DNA of 64,000 nucleotides from an uncultured Pedosphaera sp. (GCA_903918755.1 CAIXFN010000002.1:1-64000), one strand, 5' to 3'; positions 35,385 to 43,198 are shown, numbered from the stretch's first letter. The notes: generated from the sequence alone by a model not told the origin. Translations and numbers: made by a program.

Positions 35385-35624
35385 TCATTGCGCGGCGAAC
35401 TTGGCGTCAGAATAAAACTCCGTAAACCCACATTTCTCACAGCGAAAGGCGGCAATGGGGATACCCTCCCGTGACGGCGCTTTCGTCCGGCTCCAAAAGG
35501 ACTTTTTCGGGTGGCCGGCATGCCAACCGCCGACACGCGTTGCTCCATGGGAGTAATAATCCGGCACAAATCCTTGCGCCATCTCACCGTTGCACTTCGG
35601 ACACAGCAATTTGTTGGTCGTCAT
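35385..35624 (-). CDS. Small zinc-ribbon protein (PF20097/DUF6487-like)
   Basis: The protein has 79 residues from the ATG at 35624, the first start after the R' box of the next site (9 nt away). CPKCNGEMAQGFVPD at the N-terminus and FRCEKCGFTEFYS at the C-terminus form two CxxC knuckles that would bind one zinc. The order is that of the DUF6487-like zinc-ribbon family. The role is unknown. It ends 4 bp before the R'' box of the site at 35253-35380. Confidence 0.7.
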   Translation of the reverse strand: MTTNKLLCPKCNGEMAQGFVPDYYSHGATRVGGWHAGHPKKSFWSRTKAPSREGIPIAAFRCEKCGFTEFYSDAKFAAQ

Positions 35625-35633
35625 AGATGATTG

Positions 35634-35737
35634 GCAAAACCCGTTGTTTAATTCCCAAGCTTGATGATCCCGCCCTCGGGACGCACCAAGGGCAAACACG
35701 ACGTTCAAGCCGGGTTCGTTGCGGCGCATGGTCAGGC
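35634..35737 (-). other. attC-like site
   Basis: Minus strand: R'' GCCTGAC (35731-35737, containing the TGA of the upstream gene) then CATGCGCCGCAACG, and R' GTTTTGC (35634-35640). Length 104 bp. Confidence 0.6.
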
Positions 35738-36049
35738 TCTGTCTTTCGATGAGTCGGCTTTTGGCTCATCGCGATAAAGAGTATACCACAGCAAACCGAG
35801 GAATGTCGCGCAGCAAATCAGCTCAACGGTGAAGAACAGCCAATCCTTCGCTGCCAGAAAGCCCTCCGCAAGGAGATGCTCCAAACCAGCTCCCTCTTTC
35901 TCCATCTGCATCCAGACAGGGTCGTGATAAACAATCCAAGCTGACACCCGTGACATCGCCCAGGTGACAAAAAGCAGCGAAAAAACTGCGATGGCGGCGA
36001 GCAGCATCACCACCAACTTCTTCTGTGAGCGAGGGAAATAGAGCGGCAT
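35732..36049 (-). CDS. Small membrane protein of unknown function
   Basis: The protein has 105 residues with two hydrophobic segments: VVMLLAAIAVFSLLFVTWAMS (about residues 13-33) and WLFFTVELICCATFLGLLWYTLY (about 70-92). Between them is a charged loop. It is probably an inner-membrane protein. No family is recognised. The ATG at 36049 lies 8 nt after the R' box GTTAAGC. Its TGA stop lies inside the R'' box of the next site. Confidence 0.6.
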   Translation of the reverse strand: MPLYFPRSQKKLVVMLLAAIAVFSLLFVTWAMSRVSAWIVYHDPVWMQMEKEGAGLEHLLAEGFLAAKDWLFFTVELICCATFLGLLWYTLYRDEPKADSSKDRA

Positions 36050-36057
36050 GGTGTGCT

Positions 36058-36101
36058 GCTTAACGGCGCTCTTCCGGCACGCCGGGTGAATGGTGTTCAG
36101 T
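36058..36101 (-). other. attC-like site (short)
   Basis: Minus strand: R'' ACTGAAC (36095-36101, containing the TGA of the lipoprotein gene) and a perfect R' GTTAAGC (36058-36064). Only 44 bp, with an inner CCGGC...GCCGG pairing. Short attC sites of about this size are known in integrons. Confidence 0.6.
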
Positions 36102-36708
36102 GGTCAACCCAGGCGCGTTCCCGGCGGGTGGCCGGAGCCGGCTTGTCCGGTCGCTTCGGTGGCAAAACGCGAAACGTTCCCAACGGCGTGGTTTTCTTGG
36201 GTGCCAGGGACTCTGCCTCCTGAACCCACTTCGCAATATCCGCCCAAGGCACGTCACGAATCGTTTTGTCTGGCTGATACTCGAACTCCGCTCGCACGCC
36301 ACTCTCAGCCAGCGTGACCTGCATAAGGCGGTAACTTTTTTGCGAATTGAGTGTGTCATTGAAGATGCGCTCCGAAATGATGACCGGAGGCCCAGCGCCG
36401 CGGATGGCGAACAGTTGCGGAGAAATGGCGTAGTCATACATCGGTCTGCCGTCGCTGTTTGGAAGGACGTCGGGTACCGGCGCGGAGAAGACGAAAATGC
36501 CATCGTGGTAAGCTTTACCTGAACCCGTGTACACATTTGGCCATACTGATTTTCCCCTGTAGTAAAGCGCCGTACCGGGATGACCATCCGGACTCCAAGA
36601 CTGGGGAGTGACCAAAACATAGTCAGAACCCACCCGTTCGTGTTGGCTGCATCCGATGAGGGTTACGAGAGCAGTGGCAAATAGGAAATATAGCGTTTTT
36701 TGGCGCAT
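36097..36708 (-). CDS. Putative lipoprotein of unknown function
   Basis: The protein has 203 residues from the ATG at 36708, which lies 9 nt after a perfect R' box GTTAGGC. A longer frame reaching 36768 runs through the site. The start MRQKTLYFLFATALVTLIGC is a lipoprotein signal with lipobox LIGC, so C20 would be lipidated. The mature part is soluble and unassigned, with GTALYYRGKSVWPNVYTGSG and KTIRDVPWADIAKWVQEAE. The C-terminus is rich in Pro and basic residues (PPKRPDKPAPATRRER). It should sit at the outer or inner membrane. Confidence 0.65.
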   Translation of the reverse strand: MRQKTLYFLFATALVTLIGCSQHERVGSDYVLVTPQSWSPDGHPGTALYYRGKSVWPNVYTGSGKAYHDGIFVFSAPVPDVLPNSDGRPMYDYAISPQLFAIRGAGPPVIISERIFNDTLNSQKSYRLMQVTLAESGVRAEFEYQPDKTIRDVPWADIAKWVQEAESLAPKKTTPLGTFRVLPPKRPDKPAPATRRERAWVDH

Positions 36709-36717
36709 GGGGGAGTA

Positions 36718-36810
36718 GCCTAACGATACAAGCATAGTGAGCCGGTCCACGGAAAACTTGGATTGCAACCGGAGCGCGATGGCCGGCGCGGCTGGAGCAC
36801 GTGATTAGGC
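36718..36810 (-). other. attC-like site
   Basis: Minus strand: R'' GCCTAAT (36804-36810, containing the TAA of the GIY-YIG gene) and a perfect R' GTTAGGC (36718-36724), length 93 bp. Inner arms GCCGGTCC and GGCCGGC can pair. Central TTGGATT is at 36758-36764 on the plus strand. Confidence 0.75.
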
Positions 36811-37653
36811 CTGTTCGTCGAGTTGTTTGAGTGATTTGCCATCCTTGGTCTTCCAGGATGTTAGTCCATTTGCGCTTCCGCCGTGAATTACGACGGCTGC
36901 TGCGGAGGGACTGGTGAATTCTGCGTTCTTGGTGAACGAGAGGAAACCCTCCTTCTCGATTAGCGTGCCTTCGGCGAGGAGTTGTTTACGTTGGGCAATG
37001 ACATACGGATAGCTCTCCGCAGAAGGACGCTCCTCCAAGACGGCTGTGGATCCTTGAAATATCACGAAGCCATTAGCCGTGCGTTGGCCGCGTGCCTCAG
37101 CTCCCTTGATGCGGCAGAAGAGGACACCGCCGGGTTGGGCCTTTGCGGCGGGTTGTGCAATGGGCGCAAGGATGTCAGACCCGAGCACGGGTAGGAGCTG
37201 TCGAATGCGGGCGAGAAACACCTCCATGTCTTCGCGGTCCGACTCAGGCAGACGTGAGCCGCCTGCCTGATTCTGTTCAAGCGTGAATCGGTTGATAGTG
37301 GCGGCCTCCGCAAGGAGGCGGCTCTCAAGATACCTCACATGGGCTTTGGTCAGGTTCTCGTCCTTGCTGACGAACACGATGGCAGAAACCCAAAATTCCT
37401 TGGTTTTGTGTTGCTTGAGGCGGTCTCGGATGACTTCCGCCTCGCCAATGTAAGCGCGGGGTGCGTTGGTAAATGGATCGCTGCCGATGAGGATATAGAC
37501 CCCGGCCTTGTCGAGTTCTTCGCGTGCTAGAAGCTCATCTAGCTCCGTGCGAGGCGCGGCAACTGCTTTGCCCGTCCAATTGGAGATTTCGGCAGTGCGC
37601 AGACTCTTCGCGTCCCCGCGTGGCAGAAAGAGTTTGATCGTCGCGGAAGTCAT
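36805..37653 (-). CDS. GIY-YIG nuclease-domain protein with DUF4357
   Basis: The protein has 282 residues. The GIY-YIG core is visible as KAGVYILIGSDPFTNAPRAYIGEAEVIRDRLKQHKTKEFW (about residues 49-88), with the tyrosines and the following Arg in the usual order; E129 or a neighbour would serve as metal ligand. The C-terminal DUF4357 domain spans about 190-280 (IKGAEARGQRTANGFVIFQGSTAV...EFTSPSAAAVVIHGGSANGLTSWKTKDGKSL). Such proteins are found with restriction systems and in mobile cargo. The start at 37653 lies 14 nt after R' GTTAGGC. Confidence 0.85.
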   Translation of the reverse strand: MTSATIKLFLPRGDAKSLRTAEISNWTGKAVAAPRTELDELLAREELDKAGVYILIGSDPFTNAPRAYIGEAEVIRDRLKQHKTKEFWVSAIVFVSKDENLTKAHVRYLESRLLAEAATINRFTLEQNQAGGSRLPESDREDMEVFLARIRQLLPVLGSDILAPIAQPAAKAQPGGVLFCRIKGAEARGQRTANGFVIFQGSTAVLEERPSAESYPYVIAQRKQLLAEGTLIEKEGFLSFTKNAEFTSPSAAAVVIHGGSANGLTSWKTKDGKSLKQLDEQA

Positions 37654-37667
37654 GGATGTGCGCTTGG

Positions 37668-37759
37668 GCCTAACGATAATTGTGCTGCATCACCTGATGA
37701 TGATATGTCCAGCCTTCTCGGCAGAGCAATGATGTTCTGGAGCGGTCTCATAGTTTTAA
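37668..37759 (-). other. attC-like site
   Basis: Minus strand: a degenerate R'' region TTAAAAC (37753-37759) followed by TATGAGACCGCTCCAG, which parallels TATGCGCTCCAG at 33800. The R' box is a perfect GTTAGGC (37668-37674). Length 92 bp. Confidence 0.6.
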
Positions 37760-37762
37760 ATT

Positions 37763-38587
37763 TTACTGGAGTTTAGCCCGCATGCCGAAATTGCCAAATT
37801 CGTAATAAAGTCCGCGATCCTCGGGTTCCGGAGGTGGCTTCCGGAAGAGTTCAATCTTTTCTGAAGCCAACAGGGATTTGTAGCAGGCGTGCTCGAGAAT
37901 CTGAGATTCTCCTGGGCCGATGTTGGAGACATCCAAATAGATGGTTCCGTTTAGCCGCCCGGGCGCGTTAGCCCCGATGGTCAGATGGGAAAGCCGAAGT
38001 GTCGAGCCATTGTGGACACGGATTTGCGCGTCGCCGTTACTGGCAGTGCCGACGCGCTCAAAAGAATAAAGTTTTATAGCTTCAACGATGGATAATTCGG
38101 TGGTGGTGAAAGGCAAAGCGCCAGCGACGATGCGCTTCCATTCAGCTTTCTTGTAAAGCCTTTTGCAGCGTTCAAAGCGCTGCTGGAGCCAATCGGCAAA
38201 CGAATCGGCCACTTTGCGAATTTGTGGTCCGGTCCCTTCAAACACAACGGGATCAATGTTGCTTTTCCCCGCGCATTTACGGAAGTGGGCGTAGCCACCA
38301 TTGAGGAAGAAACCAATTTCGAGCAATATGGCACCATTCTTGCCAGCCCGAATACGAGGACGGGCGAAAACTGCGAGAGAATAAGAACCCCTCCGCAGTT
38401 CACGGAACAAGCGGGCCTCACCGAATTGTTCGACAAAGCGGACGTAGTCGGCTGGAAGTTGCCCAAATGCGCTTGTCACCGCGGACGATGGTTCGCGGGG
38501 AGCACCAGGCGTTAGCGAGAAAAAGCCCTTCCAACGAACCTGCGCAACTTCGCCAACAAGCCATTCGTACGAGTCGGTTTGTTTCAT
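37763..38587 (-). CDS. SUKH-like (SMI1/KNR4-type) cassette protein
   Basis: The protein has 274 residues. Near the N-terminus, SAFGQLPADYVRFVEQFGEARLFRELRRGSYSLAVFA resembles the SMI1/KNR4 (SUKH) fold, a common immunity-protein scaffold (LP-x-D-Y-x-x-F-x-x-x-G-x-A). The remaining two-thirds are unassigned; NGSTLRLSHLTIGANAPGRLNGTIYLDVSNIGPGESQI is beta-rich. It would act in the cytoplasm, perhaps neutralising a toxin. No toxin gene is adjacent. It is the outermost gene of the array, and no R' box is seen before its ATG. Confidence 0.6.
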   Translation of the reverse strand: MKQTDSYEWLVGEVAQVRWKGFFSLTPGAPREPSSAVTSAFGQLPADYVRFVEQFGEARLFRELRRGSYSLAVFARPRIRAGKNGAILLEIGFFLNGGYAHFRKCAGKSNIDPVVFEGTGPQIRKVADSFADWLQQRFERCKRLYKKAEWKRIVAGALPFTTTELSIVEAIKLYSFERVGTASNGDAQIRVHNGSTLRLSHLTIGANAPGRLNGTIYLDVSNIGPGESQILEHACYKSLLASEKIELFRKPPPEPEDRGLYYEFGNFGMRAKLQ

Positions 38588-39198
38588 GCCTCTGAGGGGA
38601 GATTCTAAGGGGATCGACGTCGTATTGTCGATGTTTGCTGGTTGATCATTGGGAAAGGCATTTGGCTTTTGGTCGCAGTTCGAGTTTGCCGCAACCCGCT
38701 TCGGGTTGAGGGATTATTGGATGACCACCCGGGGTAGGCGCGCGTGGCTCACTTGCGCCAACCCCGGGCTGGACGGCACAACACCATTGGTGTTGAGGAC
38801 TAGGGCGGTGTTTCGGCTGGGATTGTGGAGCCGGGTGGGCGGATGGATTGGGGCGCACTTTCAGCGCTTTGGGGATTTTTTGGGGGAGGGATTTCCAGGC
38901 CGATGGCCTGGGCTGGGGTTGAAGCGCGCCTTTGGCGTTGGGGGGCGGGGATTTGGGCTCCCAGGAATTCCGAGCGGGGTATGTTGCCCCGCGGGACAGG
39001 GCGGGTGGGGGCTGTGGGGGTGATGGCGCTGCCGCCTCCGGGGCAGGGGAAAATTAGGATGCTGGATCCGGTGGTTTTACCACCGGTTAATCTCCGGCAA
39101 CCCTCCCTTCTTCGCTGGGAAGCTATGCAGGGCAGGCCGGGTTTGAGGTACTTGAAGACGAAATGGCTGGATAATTGCGTGCGGAGATCCGTCAGGGA
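38588..39198. other. Gap with hairpin repeats and strong G bias
   Basis: No gene is supported over these 611 bp, and no integrase gene is present. Two perfect 17-nt hairpins, CAACCCGCTTCGGGTTG at 38692-38708 and CAACACCATTGGTGTTG at 38779-38795, belong to a repeat type frequent in Verrucomicrobia. From about 38800 to 39050 the plus strand is very G-rich, with runs such as GGGGGG. The right copy of the 83-bp repeat follows at 39062-39144. Confidence 0.65.
39062..39144. repeat. REP-like repeat, right copy (83 bp)
   Basis: This is the inverted partner of 30868-30950. It contains a perfect palindrome, CCGGTGGTTTTACCACCGG at 39069-39087, and the core CCCTCCCTTCTTCGCTGGG. It lies just after the lnt stop on the lnt strand. 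Confidence 0.8.
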
Positions 39199-40869
39199 TT
39201 ATGGGGCCGGGGGGGCGGTTGATTTCCTGCGGCGTAAGGTGCGGAGGATGGGGAAAGCGGCGAAGGCGACGCAGAGCCAGCCGAAACGGTCGCCGTAGCG
39301 GTGGTAATAAGTTTCGACGCGCGGGTTCGCGGGGTCCAGGAGGGGGACGCGGACGATGAGGAAGCCGGGGCCGTAGATGCCGTGCTCGGGGGTTTCGAGA
39401 TGGTTGCGGAGGCGGCCGTGGGCGTCCGCCCAGCCGGTGAGGCCGTTGTTGGCGCAGCGGACCAGCGGGAGGCCATTTTCGACGGCGCGGAAGATGGCGC
39501 AGGCGGCTTGTTGCCATTGGGCCGCGCCTTCGCCGAACCAGCCGTCGTTGGTCAGATTGATCAGGAAATCGGTGTCGCTGGCGGCGTATTCGCGCGCGAA
39601 ATCGGGGAAGATATCTTCGAAACAGATCAGCACGGAGAGGTTGGCCTTGGGTTCGTTGAGTTTGAAGGGGACGGGGCCGGTGCCGGGAGTGAAGCCGCCC
39701 TGAATGGGGGTGAGGTATTTGAGGAACGGGAGCCAGCGGACGAGGGGGACGTACTCACCAAAGATGACCAGTTGGCGCTTTTTGTAAACAGCATCGAACC
39801 CGCCGTCCGGCGCCAGCAGAAAGCTGCTGTTGTAGTATTCGCCGTCCTCCCAGGACGTGGCATTGGGCGGGAGTTTGGCGTCGTCGGCGCCGATGATGAG
39901 CCAGAGGTGGTTGCTGCGGGCCAGGTCGGAGAGGGCGGCGGAGAGGTCGGGTTGGTAGCGGGGAACGCCGGGGACCACGCCTTCGGGCCAGATCAGGACG
40001 TCGGGGTGATTCGTGAGGGCGGCGCGGGAGAGGTCCAGGAGCTGCTGCATCCGATTAGAACTGGAGTGGGCGTCCCAGATGACGGTTTGCGGGATGCTGG
40101 GTTGGATGAGGGCGAGTTTGAGTTCGGGTCCGGGGGGAGTGGGTCGCATGACCTGCCAATAGCCGGAGGCGTAGGTGAAGGCGACCACCGTGAGGGGCAG
40201 GATTGCCTCAGCAGCCCAGGCGGAACGGAGCGCGGGGCGTCCGATGATGGCCAGCGCGCCGCAGAGGAGGGAAACGGCGAACCAGACGATCAGGAAAGCC
40301 ACGCCGTAAACGCCGGTGTAGGCGGCGATCTGGATCAACGGGACCATGCGATACTGGGAGGCGCCGAGCAGGTTCCAGGGAAAACCACCGAGGAAGCGGG
40401 TGATCATCATTTCCAGGGCCACCCAAAGGGCGGCGCTGAACAGGCACCACATAAATCTTTGGGACCAACTGGTCGTCAGGAACCGTTTGGCCAGTTCGGC
40501 GAGGTTGGCCGGGGGACCGCCTTCGCCAAGGCGTCCGGGGAATTGTCGCCAGGTGAGCCAGACCCACACGCCGGGGTAAAGGGCCATGAAGGCGGACAGG
40601 GCCGCCCAGCCCAGAATGGGCGCGCCGATGACAGGAATTCGCAGCAACCAGGAAAGGGAGATGAGGTAATGCGCCAGGCCGGCGGCATAGCCGAGGCGGA
40701 AGGTCATTTTGGGCGAACGACCGGCCGCCGGGAGAAGGATCAGGGCGGGCGCGATCCAGGCCAGACCGGCCAGGCCGATATTCGGGAAAGCGCAGGCGAG
40801 GACTGCCCCGGCGGCCAAGGCCCAAGGGTAGCGGCTAACTAAAAATGATTTCAGGCGGCGCTTAAACAC
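39199..40869 (-). CDS. lnt: Apolipoprotein N-acyltransferase
   Basis: The protein has 556 residues from the GTG at 40869. An AGGAG stands 10 nt upstream, and MFKRRLKSFLVSRYPWALAAGAVLACAFPN is a normal Lnt start; another GTG at 40932 is in frame but poorly spaced. Six to seven membrane helices fill the N-terminal half. The nitrilase domain shows the catalytic glutamate (about E296) in LIWPEGV, the lysine in YKKRQLVIFGEYVPL and the cysteine in LSVLICFEDIFP. It adds the third acyl chain to lipoproteins at the periplasmic face of the inner membrane. The 5' end abuts a MITE-like element. Confidence 0.93.
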   Translation of the reverse strand: MFKRRLKSFLVSRYPWALAAGAVLACAFPNIGLAGLAWIAPALILLPAAGRSPKMTFRLGYAAGLAHYLISLSWLLRIPVIGAPILGWAALSAFMALYPGVWVWLTWRQFPGRLGEGGPPANLAELAKRFLTTSWSQRFMWCLFSAALWVALEMMITRFLGGFPWNLLGASQYRMVPLIQIAAYTGVYGVAFLIVWFAVSLLCGALAIIGRPALRSAWAAEAILPLTVVAFTYASGYWQVMRPTPPGPELKLALIQPSIPQTVIWDAHSSSNRMQQLLDLSRAALTNHPDVLIWPEGVVPGVPRYQPDLSAALSDLARSNHLWLIIGADDAKLPPNATSWEDGEYYNSSFLLAPDGGFDAVYKKRQLVIFGEYVPLVRWLPFLKYLTPIQGGFTPGTGPVPFKLNEPKANLSVLICFEDIFPDFAREYAASDTDFLINLTNDGWFGEGAAQWQQAACAIFRAVENGLPLVRCANNGLTGWADAHGRLRNHLETPEHGIYGPGFLIVRVPLLDPANPRVETYYHRYGDRFGWLCVAFAAFPILRTLRRRKSTAPPAP

Positions 40870-40872
40870 AGG

Positions 40873-41036
40873 CGCAGGACTCCTGATCCCGGATCGGGAA
40901 TATTGTGGGACCGGGAAGAAGCATGCTGCCACCTCTCCTCAACCCTCTCCGCCATTGTGAATGGCAGTGAGGGAGAAGAGGGCGGGTCGGCAATCGTTGC
41001 GGGCTGCGCAAGTTCCATAAGCTCAGGAGTCCTGAA
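40873..41036. mobile_element. MITE-like element with terminal inverted repeats
   Basis: An 11-bp perfect inverted pair, AGGACTCCTGA (40876-40886) and TCAGGAGTCCT (41023-41033), extends to about 14 of 16 matches. Inside are a C-rich stretch, a CCATTGTGAATGG palindrome and a mirrored CTCTCC...GGGAGAAG arm. There is no coding sequence. No clear target-site duplication was found. It lies between lnt and the epimerase gene. Confidence 0.5.
40880..40884 (-). promoter_or_regulatory. Shine-Dalgarno AGGAG for lnt, inside the MITE-like end
   Basis: AGGAG on the minus strand, 10 nt before the GTG at 40867-40869. It is part of the inverted-repeat end of the element, and it decides the start chosen for lnt. 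Confidence 0.5.
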
Positions 41037-41082
41037 GCGTGGAAGGATCTTACCGGCGGGCGGGGGCGGGGGAAGCAATGGC

Positions 41083-42114
41083 TCATAGGAAATACTTGAG
41101 AATGCTCAAGACACCTTGCTTAACAGCCGAGCGGTGATGCGAAGCGCCGTGCGCCTGGAAGATGGCTTCCCGGTTTTTGACATACCAATCATAGCTCTGA
41201 CAGAACATCTCCTGATTGGAGAAGCGCGGCTGCCAGCCGAGTTCGGTTTTGGCTTTGGTGATATCGAAATACATCGAACGGCCGTACATGAGCGCGTGGT
41301 AGGGGCCAAGCGGGGACAGGCCCAATCGGCTGGTCAGGTTCATGAACGTCACGGCCGGGGCGAGGGGAACTTTGCGCACGCGGGAGCCGGTGCCGGCGTG
41401 GGCGCATAAGGCTTCCAGGGTTTCCTTCATGGAGCCAAAACGGTCCGTGCCGCAATTGTAAGCGGCGGCGCCGGGGCGGGCGGCGGCCAGGATGCAGGCT
41501 TCCGCCAGGTCATCGGCGTGGACGAATTGGTAGAGGTTGTCGCCGGAGCCGAGGACGGGGACGTTGTAGCCGGTACGGATCCATTCAAAGAGGATTTGGA
41601 AAATGCCCAGCCGACCGTGGCCCATGATGGTGCGGGGACGGATGAGGGAGACGTCCAAGCCCTGCGCGACGTAACGCTGGACCAGGTCTTCGGCGGCGCA
41701 CTTGGCGCGACCGTAGGCCTCGGCCGGGGCGGGCGCGGTGTGTTCCTTGACCGGATTGGTTTTGGGCGCGCCAAAGATGGCGCTGGAGGAAACGTGAATC
41801 ACCTTGCCAACGCCGGCGGCGCGCGCCGCCCGCAATAAGTTTTCGGTGCCACCGACATTAACCGATTCAAACAAATGCCGATCCTTGGCCAGCGGCACCT
41901 GGGCGACGCAGTGGTAAACCGTGGCGCAACCGGCGCAGGCGCGGGCAATGGCGGTTTCATCCCGGATGTCGCCGGCGAGAAATTCCACGGTCGCAGGCCG
42001 GTCGTCGGCGTCCCGCAAATCGAAGATGCGAACCGGGACGCCCCGGGCGAGCAGGCGATCGCGCAGCAGGGCGCCAAAATAGCCGGAACCGCCGGTGATG
42101 AGGGCTGGTTTCAT
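41083..42114 (-). CDS. NAD-dependent epimerase/dehydratase (extended SDR)
   Basis: The protein has 343 residues from the ATG at 42114. The Rossmann motif is ALITGGSGYFGALLRDRLLARG, followed by FLAGDIRDE. The active-site Tyr-x-x-x-Lys is in AYGRAKCAAEDLVQRY with the upstream Ser in VIHVSSSAIFG. RPRTIMGHGRLGIF and YQFVHADDLAEACI are further extended-SDR features. It reduces or epimerises a sugar-nucleotide or a lipid-linked ketone; the substrate is unknown. It is the last gene of a four-gene operon with another SDR (16 bp apart), a GMC oxidoreductase and a HAD-UbiA prenyltransferase. Confidence 0.88.
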   Translation of the reverse strand: MKPALITGGSGYFGALLRDRLLARGVPVRIFDLRDADDRPATVEFLAGDIRDETAIARACAGCATVYHCVAQVPLAKDRHLFESVNVGGTENLLRAARAAGVGKVIHVSSSAIFGAPKTNPVKEHTAPAPAEAYGRAKCAAEDLVQRYVAQGLDVSLIRPRTIMGHGRLGIFQILFEWIRTGYNVPVLGSGDNLYQFVHADDLAEACILAAARPGAAAYNCGTDRFGSMKETLEALCAHAGTGSRVRKVPLAPAVTFMNLTSRLGLSPLGPYHALMYGRSMYFDITKAKTELGWQPRFSNQEMFCQSYDWYVKNREAIFQAHGASHHRSAVKQGVLSILKYFL

Positions 42115-42130
42115 GACGACAGCGGGCAAC

Positions 42131-43189
42131 TCAAAAACGGATCCCCTGACTCACACACCACTGGAGAGAGCGGCGCATGCCTTCTTCCAGGGCGATCGTG
42201 GGATTATAGCCCAATTCCTTTTCCGCGCGGGCCACGGAGCAAGCGATGGTTTTGTTCATTTCCGAGAGGACGTGGATTTTTTGCTGATAGAGACCCAGCG
42301 ATTGCAGGGTGGCGTCCACCAAGTAGGCCACCTCGCTGGCGAGGCCGGGCAGGCGCATGCGCTTGTGGGCGCAGGTGGCGCCAAACTCGGTTTCGAGCAG
42401 GCGCTCGATGGTCGCGATGATTTCGTTCATCGAGTAGGGCTGGCGGTCGGCGATCCAATAAGTTTGGCCGCGGGCCTGCGGTGTGAGGGCGGCCAGCAGC
42501 AGGCCCTGGCAAAGGTTGCCGATGTAACTCATGGAACGGAGGTTCCTGCCGGAGCCGACGACGGGCGCTTTACCGTCGCGGACCATTTCAAAAAACAAGG
42601 TCTGGCGCGCGGGTTGATTCGGGCCGTAGAACCACGGCGGGCGGATGATGACGGTTTCGATTTTTTCCTGCCGCGCCTGCACGGCCAGTTCCAGCAGCAT
42701 CTTGGAACGGCCGTAGCCCAAGTACGGATGGTAGGGCGAGTTTTCGTCGAACAGGTGATCGGGGTGGGGATTACAGCCGCAGGGGGAATTGGAGGAAACA
42801 ATCACGGCGCGGCGGACTTTGGCGGCGATGGCGGCATCGAGCAACTGGGTTCCGCCCCGGACATTGATCTCTTGAAAATCCGCGATGCGCCGGGGATGGA
42901 TGATCCCGGCGGTGTGGAAAAGGACGGCTCCGGCGGCATTGGCGCAGAACCGGGCGCAATCGGCGGCTTCCCGCAAATCCCCGGTCACGATTTCAACCTG
43001 GGGGGAGATTTGGCGCAAGCGCGTGGTGTCTTCACCGGGCAGCACCAGGCAGCGGACGCGCAGACCGGATTGGGGCTGACCCAGCGCGGGGTGATCAGGA
43101 AGCCCGCGTACGAGCGCCTCCACGAGACTGATGCCAAGCCAGCCGGCGGCGCCGGTCACCAAGACCTGATTGGTTTGAAATCCGTCCAT
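42131..43189 (-). CDS. 3beta-hydroxysteroid-dehydrogenase-like extended SDR
   Basis: The protein has 352 residues from the ATG at 43189. The N-terminal VLVTGAAGWLGISLVEALV binds NAD(P). FHTAGIIHPRRIADFQEINVRGGTQLLDAA resembles the 3-beta-HSD branch of the extended SDRs. The catalytic Tyr-x-x-x-Lys is in YLGYGRSKMLLELA with VIVSSNSP before it. The substrate is probably a hydroxylated ring or lipid, but this is only by family. It lies 9 bp after the GMC gene and 16 bp before the next SDR, so these genes are co-transcribed. Confidence 0.85.
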   Translation of the reverse strand: MDGFQTNQVLVTGAAGWLGISLVEALVRGLPDHPALGQPQSGLRVRCLVLPGEDTTRLRQISPQVEIVTGDLREAADCARFCANAAGAVLFHTAGIIHPRRIADFQEINVRGGTQLLDAAIAAKVRRAVIVSSNSPCGCNPHPDHLFDENSPYHPYLGYGRSKMLLELAVQARQEKIETVIIRPPWFYGPNQPARQTLFFEMVRDGKAPVVGSGRNLRSMSYIGNLCQGLLLAALTPQARGQTYWIADRQPYSMNEIIATIERLLETEFGATCAHKRMRLPGLASEVAYLVDATLQSLGLYQQKIHVLSEMNKTIACSVARAEKELGYNPTIALEEGMRRSLQWCVSQGIRF

Positions 43190-43198
43190 AAGCAAGCG

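Noticed and set aside
38649-39023. Gly-rich plus-strand open frame in the G-rich gap
   Set aside because: It is a by-product of the G bias; no family and no start signal.
39301-40842. 513-residue plus-strand open frame across lnt
   Set aside because: It is antisense to Lnt, whose catalytic motifs are on the minus strand.
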